The position numbers and the translations under genes are program-made. From contig JAIUPT010000021.1 in the NCBI GenBank assembly GCA_022315425.1, positions 62,001 through 126,000 on the forward strand: a stretch of DNA of 64,000 nt, in the 5' to 3' direction. The notes beneath the pieces were generated by a model that was given only the letters and a program-made list of their open reading frames with translations, did no database searches and had not been told where the DNA came from. Of the stretch, positions 23,553 through 36,100 are shown in pieces. The DNA is from Pseudevernia furfuracea. Taxonomy: Eukaryota; Ascomycota; Lecanoromycetes; Lecanorales; Parmeliaceae. Each line of letters opens with the position of its first letter. The first letter of the stretch is position 1.

Positions 23553-25217
23553 TCAACGTGAGGCTTCCACTTCGCCTCTTCGCAACGCCAAAAGAGCACG
23601 GACATCAGTGACATATTGTAGAGCCTCTAAAACGGGAATGAGATGTAGAAGGTCGTTATCGGTGGGATCGTTAATCCACCCCTCGATAGGTATTGCGTTG
23701 TCTATGTTCTGTCAGATACCATGTTTTAGGTCTTGGTTAACAATTTTACCTTCATGGAATATGTAGCTCAAAGGACTGTTGTCAAGTATCATGACCCTGC
23801 TCAGGTCTGGTTCCACTGAGCTAAGGTCCTTGATATATGCCCCATTCCTGAAGGTACAATGCTGGCGGTAGTACCGCGCCGAGAAATACTTCCGCTCTTG
23901 TTCCAGCCAATCGATAACGGGATCTGCGTATTCTTGGACCGAGGCTGTAAAAACAACAAGATTATACCATTTACAAACTTTTCGGAGAAATTCGTCACAG
24001 TGTGGGCGCTTATGTACGTAGTAGAGAATAGGATGTTGGGGTCCAAGAGTAGCTCCCCCGTAGCCGACTGTCGTATTTAGCTTGACCTCTACCATGTGGC
24101 CGCTGCTCATTCTGCCCCCCTTCGCCAAGCTGTGGATCAGTGTCTCATCTAAGTCTATTACCAATGTCTTCTGCATGAGCCTAGTGGAAGCTTTTGACGA
24201 TGTCTGGGCTGAATAGGAAGGTTGCCGTCTCGGAATGAGAGGTCGCGGTGGTGCAGGAGCGCAAGGATACTTGGTAAGTTTCAGAGACGATGCGGGTGAT
24301 GTTGGCGATTTTATGCTTGCTACTGTAAGCGTAGGTTTTTGACTGCGGCCTGTAACACTGGCTCCATGCCCAGCATCCCCTTTCTCTTTTTTCTGCTTCC
24401 GTCGTCGAGTCGTGTCTTCATTGTAGAGCTTTATGCGAATGGACCTCCTCGTCTGCGGCACGTCCTCCGAGGAGGATGATGTTTGGAGCCTTGATCTACC
24501 CTCTGGTGGCGTGTCAAGAATGACGAGCTTTTCTCCAACATCAGCTTCGGATTCCGAGGTAGCTGGAGAAAAGGTGTCGGTGCCTTTGGGCTTCAGCCTG
24601 AGCTCTTTCCCCGGTGTTTTCCGGCGGAGATCCTTATGATCCGAGCTTGATGAGGTTGCAAGATCCGGAGGATCTGAAGATCCAGAGAGTCCAACAGCCT
24701 GTGCTGTAGATTTCCTTCCGTTACGCTTCGGTAGAGCGCGGCTAAGCTTGCGTACTGGCAGTAAAGGAGAAAACCTGCCCTTCTCGTCGTAAAAGCCTGT
24801 GACAATGTAGAGGCCTGGCGAAGCTAATGTAGAAAGCACCCATTTCAGGGACTCGGTCAGAGCATGTACCAGCCTTTTCGCTGCTAAACGGAGTTTGCTA
24901 TATTTTGGGCCATATTTCGATGGAACCTCAGGTTCTATGGCCCCGGCGAGCAGCGGAGTCTTCTCACTCATCTCGTCTGGCGTCCTTTCGACGCTCCTGT
25001 CCTCTTCGACATTTGCGCTGCTAAGACCCGCCTCTTTCTCCTCGATCCTATCTGGGACGCCTCCTTTGACATGCTGACTAACACTTCGCTTTGGTTTGTC
25101 GTCCGTGTTTCCTTTTCTCAAATTACTGTCACTGTGGGACCGGGGCCTGTTGCTAGTAGGCGTTTGAGGCGGGGTTGGACCGATGACGCGAGCGGACAAT
25201 ATGTTCAAGGAGTTCAT
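23553..25217 (-). CDS. nem1: Nem1 lipin phosphatase (HAD family, FCP1-like)
   Basis: Two exons joined near 23705-23755 give about 540 aa. The first 340 residues are mostly disordered, with one hydrophobic segment (ESLKWVLSTLASPGLYIVTG) consistent with a membrane anchor. The C-terminal phosphatase domain shows KTLVIDLDETLIHS (DxDxT), YYVHKRPHCDEFLRKV, VVFTASVQEYADPVID, YRQHCTFRNGAYIKDLS and ILDNSPLSYIFHEGNAIPIEG-type motif III (the spliced form reads HED-NAIP). The domain closes with EALQYVTDVRALLALRRG. With Spo7, Nem1 dephosphorylates the lipin Pah1 at the nuclear/ER membrane. The long N-terminal extension and membrane segment point to Nem1 rather than Psr1. Confidence 0.92.
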
Positions 25218-25854
25218 CGTCCGAGAGGAGCCATCAGTCTGCTACACTAGGGGCACTGGCCTTCTAAATGTAGCCGGTCAAATGTAGTGCCCCAGAAAGG
25301 CGGTCGTTGAGTAGATGCGCAGCCCGATTGAAGCTGTCGTTTAGGCCCCCAGCTCACAGGCTCGGAGTTGGGCTTTTTTCACTCGCCGAGTGTCAATGGC
25401 GATAGTTCCCAGGTGGCTTGCGCAATCTGACGGTTTCGATATTTGTGACTTCGGGTCTGGCAGCGTCAATGCCCTGATAGAGCTGGGGGCTTCGTGGTGT
25501 TGGGAGGGAGAGAGGGGGGGGGGCCAACCAGCGTAGTGGAGAGGATCGGAGGTTGTGAAAATAAAGGGATCCGAACTTCATATTACATTACCTGTGTATG
25601 ACTCTACTAACTACGGCCATTGACTTTTGAATTCTCCAAGAACTGTCAGAATATTGATTCAATTTAGTCTTGAGACGCAAGACTATCTCAAGTGCTCATT
25701 CCTTGCCTCCACATCGTCTACACAGCCTGTAACCGCCGTCCTGGCACCCAGTCAGCGATTTAATCCAATACACATGCAGCGGCTTCTTATCAACTGCTCT
25801 TTAATTCTCTGAATCCTGTCCCAACCTCTTTGTGAACTTGGCGACACCGCTATC
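25218..25854. other. divergent promoter region
   Basis: Lies between Nem1 (-) and the eIF2B beta gene (+). Contains a G-run near 25513-25523. No gene supported. Confidence 0.4.
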
Positions 25855-27426
25855 ATGCTATCCTCAGCAGGCGTTCTGACCCCGGGTCTCACAACCTTCT
25901 CCAGATCCGTTCGGGACAGAGGTACTCCAATCGAGTCCTCTATAGAGAACCTCGTTTCGTAATAACTCCAAGCTGTGACCACACCAGAGATTGATGCTGA
26001 TCGGAATAGCCTTTTAAAAAGACGTCAAATTCGCGACTCAAAATCCTGCGCGATGGCTACGGCTTACCTTTTGCGCCGGGTAGTGGAGACATTCAGGATC
26101 ACAGACGTCTCGGGACTAATTGAACGGGTGCAGCAAGTCGGACAACGATTACTAGCTGCCCAGCCGAGGGAGATGGCTATTGGGAACATAGTACGCCGAG
26201 TTCTGGGCGTGATCCGAGAAGAGGCAGAAGAGGATCGAGAAGGGGAGACCAGTGGATACAGCAATGCAGGCACAGACAGTGGGCCACAGTCCGCAGGAGA
26301 GAATGGTTCAAGAGCCCCTGAAGTATTTGGGGCCGTCTCGCGAGCTTTTTCCTCAAGTCCACTGCGACAAGGTGATCGTGACCAACCTTCGCTCGAACCT
26401 CGTGCAGATGGAGCATTCCAACGCCCTCCACTTCTCACAGCGCATGCTTCATATGCGAATACGAACACTGGTCTCGTGGTGACATCTATGTTCAGCCTGC
26501 TATCTCACCCCAGATCGAACGTAGCATCGCCCACCGCTACTCCTCGCTCGCAATCCCCTGGAAGCTATCCATCACTTTCGAATACAGCCCTCGCAAACCT
26601 TACTGCTGCCAAAGATCTCAGAGCAGAAATCGTTGAAGGGATACAGGAAATACTTGAGGAGTTGAATCAAGCGGATGACCAGATAGCTGGCTACTCTCTA
26701 GAGCACATACACTCCAATGAGATCATTCTCACTCACACGTCCTCAATCACTGTTCAAAAGTTTCTCCTCAAAGCAGCCGCCAAACGAAAATTCACCGTGA
26801 TCCACGCCGAAGCCTTTCCCAACGACCACGAATCTACGCATGCCACCGTCATTGGCAAAACTAGGGGGGAGTCGGATGACGAGTTGAGACCGGAATCCTT
26901 TCAGAAATCCTTGACTGCAGCCGGCATAACAGTAATCCTGACACCCGATTCATCTGTGTTTGCCTTGATGTCACGCGTTAATAAAGTGATTCTCGACACT
27001 CACATCGTACTCGCTAACGGAGGTTTGGTAGCAGCAGCAGGGGCAAAGGTCGTCGCTAAAGCTGCGAGCATGCATCGTACGCCTGTTATCGTGCTGAGTG
27101 GGGTTTACAAGCTTAGCCCAGTCTATCCTTTCGATATCAATTCATTGATGGAAAATGGAGATCCAGGCGTAGTGATCGGCTATGGAGATGGAGACCTGGT
27201 GAATAAGGTCGAGCTTGAAAACCCCCTGTTTGATTATATCCCACCCGAATTGGTAGATCTCTATATTACGAACCTGTGAGTATATCGGCATAGAATATCT
27301 GCGAGATTGAAACCACTGACACTATATCTTAGGGGTGGACATGCTCCTACTTATCTCTATCGCACAGTTGCGGATCACTATAGAGCTGAGGATATAGAGC
27401 TTGATAACATCAATGCATATCAATGA
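25855..27426 (+). CDS. gcd7: Translation initiation factor eIF2B subunit beta
   Basis: Three exons (25855-25958, 26010-27275, 27333-27426) give 487 aa. The N-terminal helical region has PIESSIENLVSLLKRRQIR and SCAMATAYLLRRVVETFR; the C-terminal Rossmann-like half has EIILTHTSSITVQKFLLKAA, FTVIHAEAFPNDHE, AGITVILTPDSSVFALMSR, ANGGLVAAAGAKVVAKAA and TPVIVLSGVYKLSPVYPF. These are signatures of the eIF2B alpha/beta/delta regulatory subunits, and the overall match is to beta (Gcd7), part of the GDP-GTP exchange factor for eIF2. A low-complexity Ser/Gly/Pro insert of about 110 residues separates the halves. The first exon was found by splicing: ENLVS joins LLKRRQ with exact frame, and a stop precedes the ATG. 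Confidence 0.92.
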
Positions 27427-28443
27427 AACCCTTTGCTGCAGTAAATTATTGAGTTGCTGTAGCGACGTGACGACTTTAACTGAGCTTGATAGGTTAGACC
27501 TTCGCTCTCCTAATATTTCACCTCTCTGCACAGAGCACCATGAAATTCGGTATCTCTCAAGGCGCCTCGGCTCTGGGTAATCATCCTTTGTATTTGCCTA
27601 TTGTTGCATTAGCACCACGACTCTTGGCAAGACATTCAAGAGACAGGATGCGATGGCACTAAACGGGGAATGAATTGGGCGTCTCAGGTCTTTTCAGTTT
27701 CTTTTTTTTGGTCTTCATGCTGCAGACTCTTCAGGCTTTCAGTCTCTAAAAGGCAACCAACGGAGCAAAACCCATGGCACGCCCAGACAGTCTTGTTTGA
27801 AGTTGTCTCGCCTGCTCTATGCTCCTGTACACCACTGCCATTGACTAAGATTCGGCGAGGAAAAGTAAAATCAAAGTTCCATTGAGTGGGACGTTCTGAA
27901 TGTACACATCGAATACAGAGTATTCTGCTCATTGACTTGAACAGTCTCCCTTGGTGATGTGCCAACTGACAAGACTGCCCAAGGCTTGCTAGGGTGTGCA
28001 TGCTCAGACTGGTGTTAGATCTGCCCATTAGGCGAAAACCATAAGGAGTCCTTGTGCAGTCAGACCTTTTACCATATTTGCATCATTGACACCGTGCATT
28101 TCGATGATTGGGAAATCCAATCAAACGTCATAAATTATAGGTTTGAACGAAAGCACTTACCGTTCAGATTGTTGTTTCGCGAATCTAGTACCCTGAGGAT
28201 GGCCCATTCAGCTTCTTGTAATCTCAAAGGCGGATGAAAAGAGTGGTTGACATCAGAATTTAAAGTATACAGTAGTACGGGAGTATTTTACCCGCTTTCC
28301 GTATTTCGTTCTCGGGGCTAGCAATATCAGTGTGATAATTTCGGTATTTTACTTCTTAATTATTACTTTGGGGCCTGAGAACATTTCAGGGTTTGCTCGC
28401 GGACAGTCTTTGTTCGAGTGAACGCTGCAACTCGTCCTGAGCT
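27427..28443. other. 1-kb gap with coding-like scraps
   Basis: No complete gene can be built. A plus-strand ATG at 27540 opens MKFGISQGASALG followed by GTAATC but leads nowhere. On the minus strand, an open stretch near 28145-28240 reads LRLQEAEWAILRVLDS and ends at a good GTAAGT donor, and 27684-28028 is open for 114 codons. They could be remains of a decayed gene; I do not recognise it. Confidence 0.25.
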
Positions 28444-31228
28444 ATGGATTTCCTTAAATCGGCAGTAGCCTCTGCCATCTCCAAGGACCCTCCTTTTCCT
28501 TATAAGTTTGGTGACAGGTTGACTGTAGATCAGTCAATCTGGGCTTTACATAATGGCACGAAGCGAGTGTGTGTGCTCCACAAATTACAAATCAAATCTC
28601 TCTGACTCGTGTGCGCCTATCAAGGAAGACGGGTTGGATTGCAGCATATTCGCATTCGATGTCACCGCAGACAAATCCCGCTTACCACTTGCTCGGAACG
28701 CAGTACGAAAGATGCGAACATTGAGACATCCGGGAGTGATAAAATTTTACGAGACAGTCGAGGTATGACCATCATATCGAGGGGGAGGAACGTTTGGGCA
28801 GGGTCTGATACATATGATAGACAGAGACATACATTTACGTTGCTACGGAGAGAGTCACTCCTCTAGAATGGTCAGCAAGGCGTAAAAGCCTGAGCGTGGA
28901 AACTTTGAAATGGGGCCTCTTCACGATCGCAGTATGGTATTCGAGGGTTTCCGAAAAATGAAAACATATTGAACGGTTTCTCAGAATACATTATCATTTA
29001 TCAACGACGAGGCTTCTTCTATACATGGAAATGTTCGCCTCTCCTCGATTTTCACCAGCCAAAGTGGAGAATGGAGACTGGGCGGACTAGAGGTACTGAG
29101 CTCCCCGAAGGACGAAGACGCTCTCATCTATGTCAGTCCTCAGGCAATACCCTCTCTCTTGTTAACTTGGCTGACTTTCGAAGAGGTATGGAAGCTTCAC
29201 CCCTGATTCTGGACGTTACGCTCCTCCTGAAATTGCAAAAGCAAGTTGGGACGCAATCAAACGGCATCCGCTCCCTGTAGTTGATTCATATGATTTCGGA
29301 ATACTAGTGTTTGAGGTTTTCAATGGCGGGTTCATCACTGCTGATCAAGTCGGCCAAACAAAGAATGTGCCGCCAATTATGCATCAAAGTTACAAGAGGC
29401 TGTTGAATGCCAACCCCAAGGCAAGATTAAGCGTTTCCCATTTCCGGGATCAGGGGAGGCGTAGCGGTGGGTTCTTCGAGACCCCACTGATCAAGCTGTC
29501 TGAAGGCATTGATAGTCTTGGCTTGAAAAGTGAGGGCGAAAGGGAGGAATTCCTAAGGTCCGCATATTCAGAGACGAATCAGTATGCTGTGCGCTGACCA
29601 TCTTCCAGCGAGCTGGACGAAGTCGCAGAAGATTTTCCAGAGGAATTTTTCAGCGTGAAAGTACTTCCCGAGCTCCTGAAATCCGTTGAATTTGGAGGCG
29701 GAGGACCTAAAGTCTTTGCATCTGTGATGAAAATAGGAAAAAAGCTCTCTGACGAAGAGTGGGAGTCAAAGATTACTCCTGTAATTGTCAGACTGTTTTC
29801 GAATCCGGACCGAGCAATACGAGTTTGCTTGCTTGATTGTCTCCCTAGTATGATTGACCACCTGTCTCAGAAGGTTGTCAGCGACAGGATCTTCCCACAA
29901 ATGGTAAAATTCTCGCACGTCAGCACATACTGATTCACACTAACTTGAACAGGTCACGGGTTTCACAGACGTAGCACCACTGGTTCGTGAACAGACGGTC
30001 AAGGCTGTTCTGACTATCATCACCAAGCTCTCGGATCGTACTATCAACGGAGATTTACTAAAACAGCTTGCAAAAACCTCCAATGACGAGCAACCTGGGA
30101 TCCGTACCAATACTACCATCTGTCTTGGAAAAATAGCACGCAATCTGGGTACGAATGTACGCACATCAAAGCTCCTCGCTGGTTCTCAAATCACTGACTC
30201 GGTCTCAGACGAGACAGAAGGTTCTTGTCGCAGCTTTTGCACGCTCGCTGCGAGACCCTTTCGTACATGCACGCAATGCAGCCCTGCTTGCGCTTGCCGC
30301 AACCTCAGATCTTTTCACTGATGATGATTGTGCTACTAAGATTCTGCCTGCTTTGTGCCCGTCGTTAGTGGACAAAGAGAAGTAAGATATCTCTGGTGCA
30401 GCATTGGTCTTCTAGTTGCTGATATTTGCCAGACTTGTTCGTGATCAAGCATACAAATGCTTTGATGTCTATCTCCAGCGTATACGCAAATATGGAAACT
30501 CACTCCCGGACACAGTCTTACCACCACCTGCTGTTGTAGTAGCTAATGGTGCTGTTCCACGTATGGGCACGCCACAGAATGACACGCCAGGATGGGCTGG
30601 TTGGGCAATCTCGTCTTTTACGAACAAATTAGCCACCGCGAGCGGCGACATGCAATCGAAAGCCGCGAAGCCTCTGCAGGCAAAGAGTGACAGATCATCA
30701 TCCGTTCCCCCAGCGGCAGATTCCTCTCGTCCTCACCTTTCAGCATCAGCATCCACGCTCCACCGCCAGGCTATCACTGGTACATCCACCCCTGCTCGAG
30801 TCCCAACGCCTACTGAGCAGTATTTCAAAAATGCCATTGAGGTTGACGAAGACATTGACGAGGCTTGGGGTGAAATGGCTGAAGATTCCTTCTTCGACGC
30901 TCCAGCGGAAGCTAAGCCAAGTCCAGCCCCCCCAACCAGCTTTGACGATGGTGGCGAGCCAGATTTTGAGGGATGGTTGAAAGCACAGGCTCAGGCTAAA
31001 TCCAAAGCACCACTGCCTAAGGGATTGGCCAAACCATCCGCAAATGTTAGCAATGGCACCAATGGCAGGCAACCTGTGACAAGGACGACTACTACTGGAA
31101 GCGTGGGCGCGGGAGTCGGCACAAAGAAACTAGCGAGTACCGTTGCTAAGCCCAAGTCTGCGACTACCAAAGCCATAAGCACGAAGCCGAAAGAAGCGGA
31201 CGATGATTGGGGCGACGCATGGGATTAG
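28444..31228 (+). CDS. Scy1-like pseudokinase
   Basis: Nine exons (28444-28566, 28625-28762, 28827-28931, 28985-29131, 29184-29557, 29609-29903, 29953-30156, 30209-30381, 30433-31228) give 784 aa with frame kept throughout. The N-terminal kinase-like domain lacks the catalytic loop and DFG, as in SCYL1 proteins; visible parts are GVIKFYETVE, TYIYVATERVTPLEW, SIHGNVRLSSIFTS, GGLEVLSSPKDED and RYAPPEIAKASWDA. HEAT repeats follow (VKVLPELLKSVEFGGGGPKV, NPDRAIRVCLLDCLPSMI, REQTVKAVLTII, RDPFVHARNAALLALAA). The tail is disordered and ends DDDWGDAWD, an acidic-aromatic end typical of this family. Relatives act in COPI-linked Golgi traffic and tRNA export (Cex1). Introns are 50-65 nt. Confidence 0.93.
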
Positions 31229-31564
31229 TCGATGTGGTCTGGGATACTTTGTGGGTATTTCTCGCGCATAAGCATGGTCCTGGGAGAAGGGTTAAACTGT
31301 TCCCTTTTGGAGAACGAACGCATTCATGAGATACCCGGAGCGGGGATGACCAAATGTATTTAGAAGAATGCGACCATGCTTGCGGGTCTGCAAGAATGTG
31401 CTGTGTAGTTGTGATGTTTGTAATCAAGTTAGACACCCCTATTGTAGCCCATGAAAAGACATTTGCATACTTTCCCTCACCAATGGGTATCCTTATGAAC
31501 CCAAGCGCCATCGCTAAAATCAAGATGTTGCACATGATGATGCTCGTCATTGATCACTTCCTGC
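31229..31564. other. convergent intergenic
   Basis: 3' regions of the Scy1-like gene (+) and Lst8 (-). Nothing else seen. Confidence 0.4.
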
Positions 31565-32661
31565 TCATCTCTCCGAGTAATCGTTCAGTGCCACACAAAC
31601 AGCCCCTCTATGATGTCCATTGTATTGCCTTATGACTGCCTGCGTTCCCAACTCCCATAGTCTGGCGTAATGATCACTGCTCGCCGTCACAAGATACGCA
31701 CTATCGGCACTGAATGCGCAATCCCACACCCATCTCTGATGACTTTCCAGACTCGATTCTAATGGGAAAGCGCCCGGAGCGCGCTCGGTAGGGAGGTTCT
31801 CGTTGCCCTTGACATTATGTGGAGCTGCTGGGTCAACGGACCATATGCGCGCATTGTGATCGGCACTGCATGTTGCAAGGTGACGGACGTCCGGAGAGAG
31901 GAGAACTCGAGTCACATAACCGTTATGAGCCTGAAAAGACGTCACCGGTAGTAACGAGGTGATGTCGCGATTCTGGTGCATGCGCCAGACGTAAATGTTA
32001 CCCTTGGAGAGAAAGTAGTTTAGCTAGGATTGGTATAGCGATAGACTGGAGCACGTACCGAGTTGTTACCCGCGCATAGCAAGGTTCCATCAGTAGCTAC
32101 CGTAACACTCGACACAGAGACGTCTTCCTCGGGAACCAGCTGGTGGGTACATTTGTTTTCTCCCAGATCCCAAATCCTGACATTGCCGCCTCGATCACAA
32201 GCTATCACCTCCCCTTGATTTGGGTGGATCACCACATCATTGACAGGGACACCATGATCATAGCTTCGCTGAATGGTCCCATCTTTTGTTTGCCACACCT
32301 TTACCCAGCCATCTTCAGAACATGTTACCATCCATTTGCCCTCACAATGAAAAGTGACACCGGTAACATTCCCTGTGTGCCCGGCGAAGGTCATGACAGG
32401 ACTCGGATTTGAGGAGCGGATGTCAAATAGTTTGACCTTTTGATGGCCTGCAGCAGCAAGGTATCGCTTATCTGGGGATATGCAAAGACGATTAACTTGC
32501 GATTCGGGATGTTGTATTGTGCGATGGCAGATGCCAGACAGGGCTTCCCAGAAACGTATTGTATGGTCGTAACCAGCTAAGAGAGTTATTAATATCTTGA
32601 ATCTGCGCTCAAAGTGTGTAGAAATCTTGTGCAACTTGCCTGTGCAAAGGATTACACTCAT
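31565..32661 (-). CDS. lst8: TOR complex WD40 subunit Lst8
   Basis: Three exons (32661-32640, 32576-32059, 32002-31565) give 325 aa, the normal Lst8 length. The product reads MSVILCTAGYDHTIRFWEAL, then seven WD40 blades, for example RLCISPDKRYLAAAG, MTFAGHTGNVTGVTFH, GWVKVWQTKDGTIQRSY, VIACDRGGNVRIWDL, RVLLSPDVRHLATCSADHNA and SDHYARLWELGT. Lst8 is the constant partner of the TOR kinase in both TOR complexes. Exon 1 is only 22 nt and its intron (32577-32639) starts GCAAGT, a GC-AG intron; without it the sequence cannot be joined in frame. The gene is convergent with the Scy1-like gene. Confidence 0.95.
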
Positions 32662-33192
32662 GATCCAAGTTTACTTGGTGAAGTTGAGATGTGCAATTAT
32701 GGTCGCCTTAATCGAATCGAGAGATGTATCAACGATATAGTATAGGTAGCTTTGGGGGCACAGTGACTGGGTTCGCATAAAGATAGGCACCATTTAGGAT
32801 TTGAACAGCAAGCTTTTCCACCAACTCAAGGCCTACTTTACTCGTTTTGTTACAACCCCGTGTTTTAGTCACTCAGGACTCAGAGCATGAGAGTGAACTG
32901 TGAAGTACCGTAAAAGCACCTTAGCTTTGGTTGCAGAAACGCTAGGAGTACAGTACTTTAGGAAGTGATTCCATTGGCCCGCCAGCGCTTATCGCGGACT
33001 CGCGGTAGTCCTGAAGCGACTTCGGACTTGCTATGCTTCATACTGGATGTATTCTACACAGTCGCACATGCTGCTAGATCATCTGTTCTTTTTGGTATGA
33101 TCCTCTAGAGTACCAGATCCAATTGCTACAGCTGGAGCAGCCTTGGTTGAGTCATCCGCAAGCTTGCTGCATGGCAAGAGCGAGGTGAAGAA
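32662..33192. other. divergent promoter region
   Basis: Lies between Lst8 (-) and the 1284-aa orphan gene (+). No gene seen. Confidence 0.4.
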
Positions 33193-36100
33193 ATGGCTCC
33201 CTCATCGCTCAAGAAGATGAGTGGGGTTCGAGAGAGGAAAGAAGGTAATGATGCTTCATTAGAGACAAATTCGTCGGGTAGGTTCATGAAAAATGATCTG
33301 GGGCTTACACTTCTCCCCGGATCACAGATTCAGGCAACGGATGAGAAGAGATCAGGGACTGCTGCCGAGAGCAGTCCGAAAAATTCAAGAAGCAAGATTG
33401 TTGGGGGGTTGGACCACTGGAAGTCTTCCGAGACCGAGATTCAACCTAAGCATCCAGCCCATGAAGGAGCTTTCCCCAACGAGGCCAAGAGCCCAAGCAG
33501 CTCTCCAGATCCTGGTCCCGGATTAGCAAAATCCCCGAATTTGACGGCTCGAGAACGGCTCTTCTCTCAAGACTTTCCTGCACCGAATAGCACTGGCGTG
33601 GTACATCACAATGTTATTTCCGTCGCCGCGGCTCCATACGGTGAGCAGAAGATGGGTACTGGTGAGATTAGAAAGGCTAATAGTTGTCAACATGACGACT
33701 CTCCTCCTCGTGCCTCGAAACGTAGGACGCTTGGAAGCCGCGCATCCAATGAAATGCGAGAGTCGAAAGTAAGCAAGGAGAAAGAAGCGGCATTTGAAAC
33801 CCATCCTGACCAATTCCACGTGCATCATGATCAAAATCTGTCCGAAATCAATGTTGTTCATTCAGAAAAGAGGAACCCATCATTCGCAACAATCGGGGTT
33901 TCTTTTGGCGGAACCGGAGGAGGCTCAGGATCTAGCAAACTAGAATTATGTCGCCAAACAACACATAGGCCAGACACTGTTCCTGCTCGTTCTCATCAGA
34001 GCACCAATATAGGATACGAAGATACAGCCCTGCATTGCGATTCTTCTTTATTAGCTGCTTTGGCCTCGAGATCACCAGTGAAACACCGATACTTAGAGAT
34101 GGAGAAGCTGACAGCGCACTATCAACCTTCCAAATCTTCGAAACCTGTCTCCACGCAATATTGGAAGCATTCGCGCCTAATTTCTGACACCCCCGCAGAC
34201 ATTCGAACGCAAGTGTTGAAACCCGGGAAAGAAGTGAATAGGTCCTGGACAAGTCATTTTCCAACCAAGGCGAAAATTCCTCGCCGCGCTAATCTACCCG
34301 CCCCTTCTTTGCTAGCAGGTCCATTCACACCTAGCGAAGACCATGCACACCCACACCCGATCAAGATTCCACTAACATCATCGAATCTTCACGCCTATAC
34401 TAAATTCTTGAGCACACACCCTTCGCCTTCGTTGCCCAATAACCTTAGCCTGTCCAAAGCTTTTAATTGTCCATTACACGCTTGCCCTCTGCAGGATATC
34501 TTTGACCCTGCACACGCCGGTAATCAGCGCCAGTTAGTTCGGAAACGTTCTACTTCATTGCCAAACCTCCCGTCAACGTCTTCGCCAATGAACATGGAGT
34601 CCTCCAATAGCTTCGAGCCGGCCTCAATGCCAACCCCCCCTCGTGAACAGCCAGGCTATCCAGCGTGTTTTCCATGCTCGAGCTCACTTTCGCATCATGG
34701 CAACGTTCCGTTCCTTCAAAACCTCGTCGACGCTCCTTGCGGTCATGTCAACCCGTCTTTTAACGCTGACAACTCTCCCCCGCAAGATTGGCAATCCGAC
34801 TGGAATTTGCAGTATCAACACGAAGCCAGCCTCCATAATAGGCAAAATATGGGCTTCACGCCTAGCATTCATCCTCGCCAAGACTTGACACAGGTCTCCA
34901 ACCAACAACACATGACCGACTTCTCCGTGTCCGAGGATGGCGCAATGGCTGCCGTTGAACCGCAGTATAGTCGCCGACGTTTAGAAATCAAATCCAGTTA
35001 CAGCCTTGAGGAGGTCAAGTCCTTTGTGTCCAGTCTAGTCCGACAAGCGCAAACGCTAAAAGCAGAACGCACAAGCTTGCAATCCTTAAACGCCACGATG
35101 AAGAAAGATCTCGAGAGCCTCCAACAGGAGAAAACAGACATGGTCCACCAGATCCAGCGCTACGAGCACACTGTTGCACAGAAGGACCAGCGGATTAAGG
35201 TCATGCAACAAAAATATTCCTCGCTACAGCACCAGTGCAAACGACTTTGGGCCGAACACCGCCGACTCCTTACAACAGTACGAAAGGAGGATGGCACTGG
35301 TAACCCCAGTGCAATAGCTCAGAAAATTCGGTGGAATCACTCGCCCAATACTGCTGGCGCTGCTAGCCAAGGCGGACAACCTAGCCCAAAGGTATCCCCA
35401 TTGTATTCTGCCAATGGTGCACAGATTGCAATTTGGAGCCACGGATTCGAACCGACACCTACAGGTTTCCAGGGACATGTTCAGCCAGTTTCTGTTCCTG
35501 ACTCTTCAGAGGCAAATGTAGCCAGTGCCTCGAGCTGGTCATTGGGCCAGCTAGGATACGCTGCCGCGAACCCCAACAACGTAAATCCATCTGAGACAAT
35601 GACAATCCCTTTCGATTCAGAGACAAACGTAACCAAAGCTACAAGCCGGGCTTTGAGCCAGCCAGGATTCGCCACCACAAACCATGATAACGCAAAGCCA
35701 CCACAGCCAATATCGATTCCTACTTACCCAGAGACAATGGTAGCCAATGCTTCGAGCCGGCCTTCGGTGCAATCAGTGTTCGCTGCCGCGAACCACAATA
35801 GCGAAAATGCGAACGATGGATCCACGAGATGGGTACCTTCAAATCAACCACTCAGTGCCACTGTTAAATCAGTGATCCCCAACGGTAAGAGTAACAGCCG
35901 TCCCACAGAACATGTACCAACGGAGCGCGTGACCATCGATCTCACGGACGATTCCCAGCCACCCTTGTCTTTGGCCTCACGCGATTCATTGGTACACCAG
36001 AAATGTCAATCATCCGTTCAGGGTGGATGTCCGCCCTCTAACCCTCCACCGGGCCAATACCTACCGGCTCAATATCCAGCAAGGCACTTTGTACCAGGCC

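Noticed and set aside
28444..31228. Frameshifts or stops in the Scy1-like gene, making it a pseudogene
   Set aside because: All stops fall in introns; nine exons join in frame with good splice sites.
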